Shown here piece by piece: positions 42,753 to 51,709 of a DNA stretch of 64,000 bases. The notes beneath the pieces were generated by a model. It saw only the letters and a list, made by a program, of their open reading frames with translations, had not been told where the DNA came from and ran no database searches. A program made the translations under genes and the position numbers. The stretch covers positions 62,001 through 126,000 of the forward strand of contig DASYPQ010000021.1 in assembly GCA_036006425.1 (NCBI GenBank), written 5' to 3'. This DNA comes from DASYPQ01 sp036006425. Lineage in GTDB: Bacteria > Planctomycetota > UBA1135 > GCA-002686595. Positions within the stretch are counted from its first letter, which is position 1; every line of letters begins with the position of its first letter.

Positions 42753-44162
42753 CTAGCGACCCCCGAGCACGACGGTGCAGAGGAGCCACGGCCCGCCCGC
42801 GTCGACCTTCGCGGGCTGCCCCTTGCCGCAGTAGCCCGAGCCGAGGTCCCAGCGGAACTCGCGGCCGACCTGCTCGACTGAACGGAGGACGTCGAAGGCT
42901 TGCCCGGAGATGTTCACGCCGCGCAGCAGCGGTCCCTTGACGCCTCCCGTGATCCGGTACGCCTCGCGCGTCCCGAACATGAACTCGCCGTTGCTGTCCG
43001 CCTGCCCGTTCGTCGCGCCGTCGAGGAGGTACCCGTCGCCCATCGACGCGATCATCTCGTCGAGGCCGGCCTCGCCGGGCTGGATGTAGGTGTTCCGCAT
43101 GCGAATCAAGGGCGCGTGCTCGTACTCCCAGGCGCGCGCGTTCCCGGTCGGAGCGACGCCGAAGTGCGCGGCGCTCTCGCGGTCGTGCAGGTACGACGCC
43201 AGGATCCCGTCGCGGATGATCGTCGTCTTGCCGGTGACGACGCCTTCGTCGTCGACCGCGAGCGTTCCTCCCGCGCCCGGCGCGAGCTCGCTGATGCCCG
43301 AATCGCACAGCGTCACGCACTCGGCGGCGACGCGCGTGCCGAGCTTCCCGGCCGCGACCGATCCCGCTTGCACGAAGTCCGCCTCGACCGTGTGGCCGAC
43401 CGCTTCGTGCGTCAGGATGCCGACGAGAGCGGGGGAGAGCAGCACGCGCACGCGCCCGCCGTCGGGGTAGCCCGCGGAAAGGAGATCGACCGCGCGCGAA
43501 GCGGCCTTGTCGGCGAGCGCCTCGGGGCTCGCGCGGCGGAAGAGGCAGTCCCAGCCGCCGGTCGCGCCGACGGTCTCGACGCCGCGCTGGATCTCGCCGT
43601 CCTTCTGCGCGACCGCGCTGACGCGGAACTCGGGGCGGACGAGCCGCGTCCAGGCCTTCGCGCCGTCGCTCGTGACGATGCCCTTCTCCTCGAAGATCTC
43701 GCTGTACGCGCACGCGGCGCTCCGGATCGAGCTCGACGACCCGCGCGCCTGGGCCTCGAGGCGCAGGACCATCTCGATCGTGCGCTCGACGGGCTGCGCC
43801 AGGATCTCGTCGACGCCCTCGGACTCGAAACGGCCGCGCGCGAGCGTGACCCCCGGCAAGGGAGCACAGCGCTGCGTCCGCGCGCGGGCGGAGGCCTTCG
43901 CGGCGGCGCGCGCGGCGTCGATCGCCGAGGCGATCGCACCCGCTTCCGTGCGGTCCGTGCTGGCGAACCCGAAGGTGCCGTCCTCGAGGACGCGCACGCC
44001 GACGCCGGTGTGCTCCGTGATCTGGGCCGTGTCGAGGCGCCCCTTCTCGACGGCGACCGTGCGCGTGCGCTTCTTGTGGTACCGCAGCTCGACGAAGCCG
44101 CCGGGCTTCTGCGCGAGGACGTCGGAGAGGAGATCGGTCGGGTCGGGCGGTTGTTCGATCAC
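42753..44162 (-). CDS. tldD: Metalloprotease TldD
   Basis: About 469 residues from the GTG at 44162; a TTG at 44198 would add 12. The zinc site ILTHEAVGHTVEADF (HExxxH) is intact, and GAGGTLAVDDEGVVTGKTTI and MRNTYIQPGEAGLDEMI are typical. It forms the catalytic half of TldD/TldE with the next gene. It diverges from smpB with a gap of 63 bp (27 bp from the alternative TTG). Confidence 0.92.
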   Translation of the reverse strand: MIEQPPDPTDLLSDVLAQKPGGFVELRYHKKRTRTVAVEKGRLDTAQITEHTGVGVRVLEDGTFGFASTDRTEAGAIASAIDAARAAAKASARARTQRCAPLPGVTLARGRFESEGVDEILAQPVERTIEMVLRLEAQARGSSSSIRSAACAYSEIFEEKGIVTSDGAKAWTRLVRPEFRVSAVAQKDGEIQRGVETVGATGGWDCLFRRASPEALADKAASRAVDLLSAGYPDGGRVRVLLSPALVGILTHEAVGHTVEADFVQAGSVAAGKLGTRVAAECVTLCDSGISELAPGAGGTLAVDDEGVVTGKTTIIRDGILASYLHDRESAAHFGVAPTGNARAWEYEHAPLIRMRNTYIQPGEAGLDEMIASMGDGYLLDGATNGQADSNGEFMFGTREAYRITGGVKGPLLRGVNISGQAFDVLRSVEQVGREFRWDLGSGYCGKGQPAKVDAGGPWLLCTVVLGGR

Positions 44163-44225
44163 GGGGCAGAGGATCGGCGATGCGCGCGCGGGACTCAAGC
44201 CCGCTCGCGGCTATCCTGTCGCGCC

Positions 44226-44714
44226 ATGAGCGCCGGAGAGCCGAAGGAAGAACCCCGCCGGTCGGTCGCCACGAACCGGCGCGCGACCTTCGAGTTCCAC
44301 ATCCTGGAGCAGCTCGAGTGCGGGATCTCCCTCACCGGGACCGAGGTGAAGAGCCTGCGGACGGGTCAGGCCTCGATCGCCGAGGCCTTCGGGATGGTGC
44401 GGAACGGCGAGATGTACCTCGTCAACTGCCACATCCCCGAATACCGGCAGGGGAACGTGCACAACCACGAGCCCACGCGCGAGCGGAAGCTCCTCCTCCA
44501 CAAGAAGGAGATCCAGCGCTGGCACGCGCGCGTCAAGGAGAAGGGGATCACGATCGTGCCGCTCGCCCTGTACTTCAAAGGGTCGCGCGCGAAGCTCGCG
44601 ATCGCGCTGTGCAAGGGGAAGAAGCAGTACGACAAGCGCGAGGACAAGCGCAAGCAGGAAGACAAGCGGGAGATCGACCGCGCGATGTCGCGGTCGCGGC
44701 GTCAGGACGGCTGA
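44226..44714 (+). CDS. smpB: SsrA-binding protein
   Basis: 162 residues. RRATFEFHILEQLECGISLTGTEVKSLR opens the OB-fold core, HNHEPTRERKLLLHKKEI and YDKREDKRKQEDKREI are diagnostic, and the C-terminus is basic. It binds tmRNA and delivers it to stalled ribosomes. tmRNA itself is encoded 1.4 kb downstream on the same strand. The next gene begins 3 bp after its stop, so a shared transcript is likely. Confidence 0.96.
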   Translation: MSAGEPKEEPRRSVATNRRATFEFHILEQLECGISLTGTEVKSLRTGQASIAEAFGMVRNGEMYLVNCHIPEYRQGNVHNHEPTRERKLLLHKKEIQRWHARVKEKGITIVPLALYFKGSRAKLAIALCKGKKQYDKREDKRKQEDKREIDRAMSRSRRQDG

Positions 44715-44717
44715 ACG

Positions 44718-46124
44718 GTGGCGACGCGGCGCATCGTCCTCGCCGCGCTCGCCGGGCTCATGGCAATCCAAGTCCTGCGGCCCGGCGATATCCCGTTCCT
44801 CAACGACGAGCCGAACCTGATCGGCAGCGCGCTCGTCGCGAACCAGGGCGGCCGGCTCGCCGAGAAAGGCCTCGTCGGGAGCTTCGGGCTCGCCTACGCG
44901 CCGGTCTGCGTGTGGATCTACCAGGCTCTGCTCCTCGTCACGCGGGACATCGTGAGCCTCGCCGCGATCAAGATCGCGCTCGTCTGGCTCGCCGTCTGGA
45001 TCGCGGTCGCGCGACTCGCGGTGCGCACGGGGCTCTCGCCCTGGCCGCTCCTCTTGATCCCGCTCTCGCCGTACCTCGCGTTCTTCCAGCGCCTCCTCTG
45101 GGACAACGTCTTCCTGATCCCGGTGAGCATCGGGATGGTCGCCGTCCTCGCCGGCTTCCTCGTGCGGCCGAGCGTCCGGGCGTTCACCGTCTGGGCGGCT
45201 CTCGCGGTCCTCGCGTTCCATGTGCACGTCCTCGGCGCGGTGCCGATCGCCGCGTGCGCCCTCACGCTGTTCGTCTTCCGGCGCGACTGGCTGCTCGAGC
45301 AGCGCGGGAAGGTCGCCGTCGTGCTCGTCGCCGCCCTCCTCGTCAGTGCGCGGTTCCTCTACGCGATCGTCGCCGAGCGCGGCGAGGCCGGCCACGCGCA
45401 CCCCGCGTTCGCGCATTCGCTCGAAGGCACGACGGAAGCCTTCCTCCTCTGGTCCCACGCCGGCTTCGAGTTCTTCGTCCCGGCGTTCTACCGCGATCTG
45501 CCGGGTGGCCACTTCCTGCAAGTGATCCCGGGCTGGCTCGCGTTCCTCGCCGGCGTCGCGGCACTCGCGGGCTTCCTCGTCGAGTCGGCGCGGCGAAGGC
45601 TCCCGCTCCGCGACTGGCCGCTCGATCGACAGCTCGCGTTCCTCGCGGTCGCGATGCTCCTCCTCCAGGTCGCGCTGCTCCTCGTCCTGCGCCTCGAGCC
45701 CCTGTGGCACTACTTCAACGGCGTCTGGTTCGCCACCTTCTATGTCCTGTGGTGGGGCTTCGACCGCGTGCGACTGCACCTCTGGGCGCGCGCGCTGCTC
45801 CTCCTCCAGATCGCGACCGTCGGCGCGCTCACCTTCCTCCTCGCGCAGCACGTCCACGCGCACCACGGCGACCGCAATCAGGCCTACGGCGCGACGCTGG
45901 CAAACCAGCTCGACGTCGCGCGCGCGGTCGTCGCGCGGCGGCCGAAGAGCATCGAGCGCCGCGTCGCGAACTACGCGCAGTTCCCGCACGCCCTCCAGGT
46001 GCTCGTGCTGCTCGAGGCGGACCGGACTCACACGCAGCTCGACGTGACCCCGGAGCGCGCCGTCGTGCAGTACACCGGGACCTCTCCCGACGACGGCGCG
46101 ATCGGGATCGAGTTCGAGAGGTAG
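44718..46124 (+). CDS. Polytopic membrane protein, GT-C glycosyltransferase-like
   Basis: 468 residues from GTG with about 11 hydrophobic helices. DIPFLNDEPNLIGSAL after the first helix is like the acidic loop of ArnT/PMT-type (GT-C) glycosyltransferases, which use lipid-linked sugars. The last 90 residues form a periplasmic tail. No exact family was recognised. It overlaps the transcription unit of smpB. Confidence 0.6.
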   Translation: MATRRIVLAALAGLMAIQVLRPGDIPFLNDEPNLIGSALVANQGGRLAEKGLVGSFGLAYAPVCVWIYQALLLVTRDIVSLAAIKIALVWLAVWIAVARLAVRTGLSPWPLLLIPLSPYLAFFQRLLWDNVFLIPVSIGMVAVLAGFLVRPSVRAFTVWAALAVLAFHVHVLGAVPIAACALTLFVFRRDWLLEQRGKVAVVLVAALLVSARFLYAIVAERGEAGHAHPAFAHSLEGTTEAFLLWSHAGFEFFVPAFYRDLPGGHFLQVIPGWLAFLAGVAALAGFLVESARRRLPLRDWPLDRQLAFLAVAMLLLQVALLLVLRLEPLWHYFNGVWFATFYVLWWGFDRVRLHLWARALLLLQIATVGALTFLLAQHVHAHHGDRNQAYGATLANQLDVARAVVARRPKSIERRVANYAQFPHALQVLVLLEADRTHTQLDVTPERAVVQYTGTSPDDGAIGIEFER

Positions 46125-46159
46125 CTCCGCCCGTGTGCTAGACTGCCCTCACTCGAAAT

Positions 46160-46514
46160 GGGGGCGCACCGGTCTCGACCGGTTTCACTTGTCTCCAGGT
46201 CGCGTGCCGGGGATCTCGAGTCACCCCGCTAATCATCTCGGGGCGGCATTGCATGCCAACAATTTCTCTCTCGCAGCCTGATTCATCAGGCAGCCGTTTC
46301 CGCCCGGAGTGCCCGCGGCCGGGTGGAGACGTACACAGCGGGCTGGCCGGTGAGCTGCGCCTCGGGGCGAGCCGGCGAGACAGCACCGAGACTGGTCCGA
46401 TGGAAGCCCGTCCATGGGCGTCCGGAGGACGAGAACCAAATCGTGGAACACGCACGTAGAAGCCTGGATCGCGGGTATTCCGGGACGCGGGTTCGATTCC
46501 CGCCGCCTCCACCA
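46160..46514 (+). ncRNA. ssrA: tmRNA (one-piece), tag ANNFSLAA
   Basis: 355 nt. The 5' GGGGGCG pairs with CGCCTCC before ACCA at the 3' end, and the T arm GCGGGTTCGATTCCCGC is present. The reading frame for the tag, 46255-46281, gives ANNFSLAA then TGA, ending in the SLAA type degron. It rescues stalled ribosomes with SmpB, encoded 1.4 kb upstream. Confidence 0.95.
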
Positions 46515-46528
46515 ACCCTTCGCTCGCG

Positions 46529-47638
46529 CTAGGTCGAAGCCTGGACCGCGGGCTCCGGTCTGTGCTCGAAGGCCGCGCCGTCTGAGAGCCTCGGGAGATC
46601 GATCGTGAACACGCAGCCGACCTCGGCCTGCGTGCGCGCTCCCAGGGTGCCGCCCATCGCCTCGATCGCTCGCTTGCTGATCGACAGGCCGAGACCCATG
46701 CCCGAATTGGGTCTCCGGTTCGTGTGCGGGCCACGGAAGAGCTCCTCGATCTGCTTCGGCTGCAGTCCGCCGCACTGATCCTCGATCTCGATCACGACAC
46801 GGGTCGCGCTCACGAGCGCGCGCACGCGCACGTGGCCCTTCTCGCGCGTGAACTTGAACGCGTTCTGCAGCAGATTCGAGACGGCGGAGCCGAGGAGCTG
46901 CCGGTCCGCCTCGACGGCGACCCCGTCCGGAGCGCGTTCGACCCACAGCGAGATGCCGCGATCCTTGGCCGCGATCATGCCGGCGGCCTCCGTCTCGTCG
47001 AGGAACGACCGGATCTCGACCCGTTCGCAGTGCCGGATGTTCGCGTCGAGCCGGATCTGGGCCATCGTGCGATCCAGGAGCGTGCGCAGCCCCGCGAGAC
47101 TGCGCGCCAGCACCGCACCGGTGCTTCCGCCGACCCCGACCGTCCCCAGCTTGAGCACCTCGAAGGAGAGACTCGCGGTCTGCAGGAGATTGCGCAGCTC
47201 GTGCGCGAGGAATCCCAGCCGTTCGGTCTCCCCCTCGGAGATCGAGCGCTCGCGCACGCGCGCGTGCTCGGTGACGGCCTGGGCGATCGCATCGTCGAGG
47301 CAGCGGTTGAGCGTCTTGAACTCTTCGGTGTCGATGGGGGCGCGCCGCTCCATCGCGAGCTGCGTGACGACCTGGCAGAGGTCGCCGTAGTCGTGCACGA
47401 GTTGCGCGACGGAGAAACCGAGCTTCTGGCTGCGTTCGCCGTGCAGCGTCGCATCCCGGTTCATCTCGATGCTGCGATCGTTCCCGCCGTCGAGGGTCCG
47501 GATCAGGTCATCGAGGAACTGCGGAATCCCGACCGCGAGCTCTTCCTGCGTCGCCTGGGGCGCCGTTCGTTTGGCCACGCTCGCTCGACTCCGGTCGAGA
47601 ATCTCTTGGCGATTCGTTGTGAGAAACTCGTGGAGCAT
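46529..47638 (-). CDS. Sensor histidine kinase with RsbRD-like N-terminus
   Basis: 369 residues from ATG 47638. The first 150 residues form a helical sensor (FLTTNRQEILDRSRASVAKR...) like RsbRD/globin-type N-termini. The kinase follows: FLAHELRNLLQ with the phospho-His, NLLQNAFKFT (N box), EIEDQCGGL (G1) and GMGLGLSISKRAIEAMGG (G2). No membrane segment is seen, so it is cytoplasmic. No response regulator is adjacent. The sigma-factor remnant begins 131 bp away in the divergent direction. Confidence 0.85.
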   Translation of the reverse strand: MLHEFLTTNRQEILDRSRASVAKRTAPQATQEELAVGIPQFLDDLIRTLDGGNDRSIEMNRDATLHGERSQKLGFSVAQLVHDYGDLCQVVTQLAMERRAPIDTEEFKTLNRCLDDAIAQAVTEHARVRERSISEGETERLGFLAHELRNLLQTASLSFEVLKLGTVGVGGSTGAVLARSLAGLRTLLDRTMAQIRLDANIRHCERVEIRSFLDETEAAGMIAAKDRGISLWVERAPDGVAVEADRQLLGSAVSNLLQNAFKFTREKGHVRVRALVSATRVVIEIEDQCGGLQPKQIEELFRGPHTNRRPNSGMGLGLSISKRAIEAMGGTLGARTQAEVGCVFTIDLPRLSDGAAFEHRPEPAVQAST

Positions 47639-47768
47639 CCAAGCCCGACGGACCTGAAGGGATTTGTCGTCGGCGCGAGGTCTGAGGATACCACGCGGCC
47701 CTTGTCCGAAGGCATTTCCGCTTCCGTGCATCGAAAGCGCGGCGCGCGACGTGAGTAGGCTGAAGGCC

Positions 47769-47969
47769 ATGCCGACGCCGTCCGATCTCTCGCTCCTGCT
47801 CGCGCAAACGGGCTGGACCAAGGCGCTCGCGCGCAGGCTCGCTTCGGACGTCCATCTCGCGGACGACCTCGTCCAGGACGCGTGGGTCACGGCGATCGTC
47901 TTCCAGGCGCAACAGCTCGTCGAGGTCCGTTGGTGGGGGACACGATCGCCGTCTTCACCGGAGCGGTAG
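47769..47969 (+). pseudogene. Truncated ECF sigma-factor gene
   Basis: The first 43 residues (LLLAQTGWTKALARRLASDVHLADDLVQDAWVTAI) match the start of region 2 of ECF sigma factors, then similarity ends abruptly and a stop follows at 47969. Region 2.3-2.4 and region 4 are absent. The rest of the gene seems deleted, perhaps when the neighbouring glycosyltransferase was acquired. Confidence 0.7.
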
Positions 47970-48007
47970 GATCACCAACCGGCTTCCGACCGAACGCGCA
48001 CGTGCCG

Positions 48008-49788
48008 ATGCCCTCGACCATCACTCGCCACAAAGCTTCGGTCGTAATCTGCTTGCTCAGTGTCGGCTGCCTGGCACTGCGATGGTTCGGCCTTGGCTTC
48101 CAATTGCCGCAGGCCGTTCCCGTCGATGCCCTTGTCCTGGCGAGTGAGATGGAGGTTCTGCGGCATCACGGGGACCCGAGCTATCGACTCCACCCGAATC
48201 TGTATCCGCGCGTCATCCCTGCGCTCGCTCTTCTCGTACCCCCCCCCCCGCGTCGGCAGAACAACGACCTGAGTCGCTCGACGATCATCTCGACCGCGCT
48301 CGCGATCCCTACATGCGCGTGTGCGTCGTCGTCGCTCTGCTCTCGGTACTCGCCGTTCCAGCGACCTACCTGTTCGCTCGATACTTCCTCGAACGCGGCT
48401 GGGCGCTCGTGGCGGCCTTCCTTGTTGCTACGAGCGTGCTCCATCTCTGGTACTCGCAGCAAGCGAGGCCGCACAGTGGTGCCGTCGCCGTCACGCTCCT
48501 GGCCGTCTTGGCCTCACTCCGGTTGGTGCGGAAACCAACTCTGTCATCGTTCGTCCTTCTCGGCCTCGCCGTCGGCGCTTCCATCGCGACATTGCAGAGC
48601 GGGATCGCCACGCTCCTCCCGCTGGCCGCCGCCTTCCTCCTGTGCTCGAAGTCGCGAGCTTCGCCGTGGTTCCTCGTTCTGACCTTGGCGATCGCCGGCG
48701 CGATCGCGTTCGCCCTGTACCCGTCGATGGCCGGGACTCCCCAGATCAAGACCGGCACGCCGACACACTTTCTCGCCCTCGACGGCTCGACCGTGCAGTT
48801 GATGGGCCACGCCATCTTTCTTTCGAGCTTCAATGGCGGCGGCATTCCCCTCAGCGTCGGCGCGCTGTGTCTCTACGATCCGTTGATCGCCGCCTGCGCA
48901 GCGATCGGACTCGCCGGCTGGATCTGGAGCGTCCGAGCGGCCCGCGGACTCGGGAACATCTTCGCTCCGCGCACGGCTCGGCGTAGCTACCTGCTCGTCG
49001 CGTTGAGCTACGCCCTGCCGTACGCCGCGGTCATCGGCTTGTATCGATTCAGCGCTCAGCGGTTCGTGATCCCTCTGCTGCCCTTCCTCGCATGCCTCGG
49101 CGCGTACGGGCTTCGAGAGCTGTGGAACCTCGCGCACGCCGGACGCTTCTGGCATCGCGCGTCGGTTGGGCTCGCGATCGGCGCCGTTCTCACTCTCCAG
49201 GCGACGGCAGCGGTCCGCCTCTCCTCGATTCGCTCGCAGCCCGATACTTCCACCGAAGCGGCGACTTGGATTCGTTCGCACATCCGGCCGAACGATGAAC
49301 TGGTCATCGTCAGTCCCGGCATCGAGCTGCCGCTCCTACGGACACCCGACGCACTGGCACGTAGTCGAAGCATGCTGCCCAACGCGAACCAACGCTGGTT
49401 CGCCTACGAGCAGTCCGCGCCGGCGATGGCCGATACCACGGTGGAACGCTTCGATCTCGTAACCGTCCCGGCCTCGACGGAGGAGGATCGAGCGCGGCTG
49501 TTGAAGGACCCCGCCGGTTTCCTGCGGGGCTTGGGCACGGAGTGGGTCGTGCTCGAAGTGCACCGCGTCTACGACTGGAGGGGCGTCGCGAAGCTTCGCG
49601 GTGCGCTCGGGCAGATCGGAGAACTCGCAGCGCGATTCTCGCCGGATCGAATCGGGACCTGGGGAGAGCTTCCCATCGCATACGAGGGATTCGATCCGCG
49701 GCCGTCCCCGGTGTTCTGGTTTCTGAGAGTGTTGCAAGCACGATGCACAGGAATGGTCCTCGAGATTTGGAGAGTGCGTGACCGGTGA
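48008..49788 (+). CDS. PMT_2/ArnT-like membrane glycosyltransferase, frameshifted at a C11 tract
   Basis: The first part (from ATG 48008: ICLLSVGCLALRWFGLGFQ, VDALVLASEMEVLRHHGDP) and the second part (from 48.25 kb: DPYMRVCVVVALLSVLAVPATYLFARYFLERG...) together look like one protein of about 593 residues with many membrane helices. They lie in different frames, joined at an 11-C run (48239-48249). One C more or two fewer would restore the frame. GT-C enzymes transfer sugars to the outside. The ATG at 48313 could give a shorter protein. Phase variation or a base-count error are equally open. Confidence 0.65.
48239..48249. repeat. C11 homopolymer inside a coding region
   Basis: Eleven consecutive C within the glycosyltransferase gene, the point at which its reading frame changes. 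Such runs are unstable in replication. Confidence 0.9.
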
Positions 49789-49811
49789 GCTAGCGACTCT
49801 GTCCGTAGCGT

Positions 49812-50525
49812 CTAGTCGAGCAATTCGTCGAGCGTCGCGCCGACCGCGACCTCGGTCGGTTCCTGTCCGCGCCGGAAGATCCTCGCGCCCGAGACACCGG
49901 CGAGTCGCAGCGAGCTTCCTTCGCGCCTCAAGATCGCGCCCTCCCGCAGCCCCACCACCGGCACCTCGTTCTCCTCGTGGAACTCGGCGAGCCGTTGTTC
50001 GCGCGTCTCGCCCATGTGCGTCGAGCTCGGATCCGCGTCGATGTAGTGCGCGTTGATCTGGAACGGCACGAGCCCGAGCGCTCGCAAGGTTGGCGGCTCC
50101 ACGATCGGCATGTCGTTCGTCGTCCGGATCGTCGGGCACGCAATGATCGATCCCGCGCTCCATCCCACGTACGGCAATCCCGCCGTCACTCTCCGCGCGA
50201 TCGGCTCGATCAGGCTCATCCCGTGCAACGCCGCGAGCAGCCGGAACGTGTTTCCTCCGCTCACCACGATCGCCGCGGCCTTCTCGATCGCTGCGCGCGC
50301 CGCCATCCCCGACCGGCACTCGTGCAGCGAATCCAGCTCCACTCCGAACGCCGCGAACCTCTCTCGCGCATTCTTCGCGAGCTGCGCGTGATCCGCGATC
50401 GCGTACGGCACGAACAGCGCTCGCCTCGCTCCCGTTCCCAGGAACGCGTCGATCTCTCCCGCGCACGTGTCGAGCCATCCGCTGCCGTGCACGCGCGAGC
50501 TGCTGATCAGGAGGAGTCGGCTCAT
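49812..50525 (-). CDS. pepE: Alpha-aspartyl dipeptidase (peptidase E, S51)
   Basis: 237 residues from ATG 50525. VSGGNTFRLLAALHG and PYVGWSAGSIIACPTIRTTNDMPI carry the nucleophile Ser in GWSAGS, and the later INAHYIDADPSSTHMGETR is also typical. Peptidase E splits N-terminal Asp-X dipeptides. The length matches E. coli PepE (229). It diverges from the HEAT-repeat lipoprotein gene. Confidence 0.92.
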   Translation of the reverse strand: MSRLLLISSSRVHGSGWLDTCAGEIDAFLGTGARRALFVPYAIADHAQLAKNARERFAAFGVELDSLHECRSGMAARAAIEKAAAIVVSGGNTFRLLAALHGMSLIEPIARRVTAGLPYVGWSAGSIIACPTIRTTNDMPIVEPPTLRALGLVPFQINAHYIDADPSSTHMGETREQRLAEFHEENEVPVVGLREGAILRREGSSLRLAGVSGARIFRRGQEPTEVAVGATLDELLD

Positions 50526-50611
50526 CCCTCCATCCCAGCGCACGCACGCCGCGTCTGCACGCGTTTCCGTCGGGATTCCCTCCGCCCCCCGGCCTCGCAT
50601 AGACTTCCCCG

Positions 50612-51709
50612 GTGCGCTTCCTCCACGCCGCCTCGCTCGCAGCGCTCGTCGCCGGCTGCCACGTCCCCGACTCGCGCGCGTGGAACCTGAACGAGCTCCA
50701 CGACGAATCGACGCACCACCGCTACACCGGCGCGATCGAGAGCAACATGGAGTATTTCTTCCGCCACCAGGTCGCCGGCAGCTTCGCCGTCGGCGGCGCC
50801 AGCTTCGCGGACAAGGTGCCGGTCGCCATCCCCGATCCCGCCGCGACCTGCCTCGAGAACATCGTCGAGCTCGAGAGCTACGGCGACCACGACCCCCGCA
50901 TCGCCGCGATGCAGGTCGAATGGGCCTCGCGCCTCGCGGTCTCGGATCCCTGGCGCCTCTCGCGCGAACGCGCCGTCGCGAGCCTCGGCCGCGCGACGCG
51001 CCGTCTCTCGGCCGGCGTCCCCCAGGGTCTTCCCCAGGGCGCCGTCCCCGCCGGACCGGGCGCCGTCAGCGAAGCGCTCGCCGGCCTCGTCCGCGCCTCG
51101 CGCCCGATCCTCCAGCGCGGAACGCGCACGACCGAGACGGAGCGCCTCGACTTCGCGTCCGCCATCGAGGTCGTCACGGGCCTCACGCTCGATCTCGAGG
51201 GCGCGCGGCGGCTGCTCCACGCGACGATCGACCTCGCTTCCGCTGTCGGACTGCGCAACGAGGCCGGGAAGCCGTTGATCGCGCTCTCCGAGGAGCTCCA
51301 GAGACGCTGCGTGCGGCTCGCGCTCGCCGCCGCGCTCAAGGATCGCGAGCCGCTCGTGCGCGCCGCGGCGATCGAGGCCTCCGTGCGCGGTACGGACCTC
51401 CACATCCTCGATCCGATCCTCGTCCAGCTCGCGCGCGAGCCCGCGACGGAGGTCCTCGTGCGCGCGATGGATCTCGTGCGCGAGCTCGGACTGCCCGAGG
51501 GCCCGATCGAAGGCTCCAAGGCGACGCCCGAGCAGGCGCGCGACATCCGGCTCGCGGCGATCTACGACCTGCTCCAGCGCCCCGAAGGGGAGGTGCGCGT
51601 CGCCGCGATGCGCACGCTCGCGCAGGTCTCCGGCACCGGGAACCACTCGCTGCGCGAGGAGGACTGGCAGGCCTGGTGGAACTCGCGGAGGGAGAAGCCC
51701 GCCCCTTGA
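50612..51709 (+). CDS. Lipoprotein with HEAT-like repeats
   Basis: 365 residues from GTG. The lipobox ALVAGC indicates a membrane-anchored lipoprotein. The C-terminal half has HEAT-like helical repeats (REPLVRAAAIEAS, EPATEVLVRAMDLVREL, EVRVAAMRTLAQ). HEAT repeats bind partner proteins; no enzyme motif is visible. The stop overlaps the start of the next gene, so it is the first gene of a four-gene unit. Confidence 0.65.
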   Translation: MRFLHAASLAALVAGCHVPDSRAWNLNELHDESTHHRYTGAIESNMEYFFRHQVAGSFAVGGASFADKVPVAIPDPAATCLENIVELESYGDHDPRIAAMQVEWASRLAVSDPWRLSRERAVASLGRATRRLSAGVPQGLPQGAVPAGPGAVSEALAGLVRASRPILQRGTRTTETERLDFASAIEVVTGLTLDLEGARRLLHATIDLASAVGLRNEAGKPLIALSEELQRRCVRLALAAALKDREPLVRAAAIEASVRGTDLHILDPILVQLAREPATEVLVRAMDLVRELGLPEGPIEGSKATPEQARDIRLAAIYDLLQRPEGEVRVAAMRTLAQVSGTGNHSLREEDWQAWWNSRREKPAP

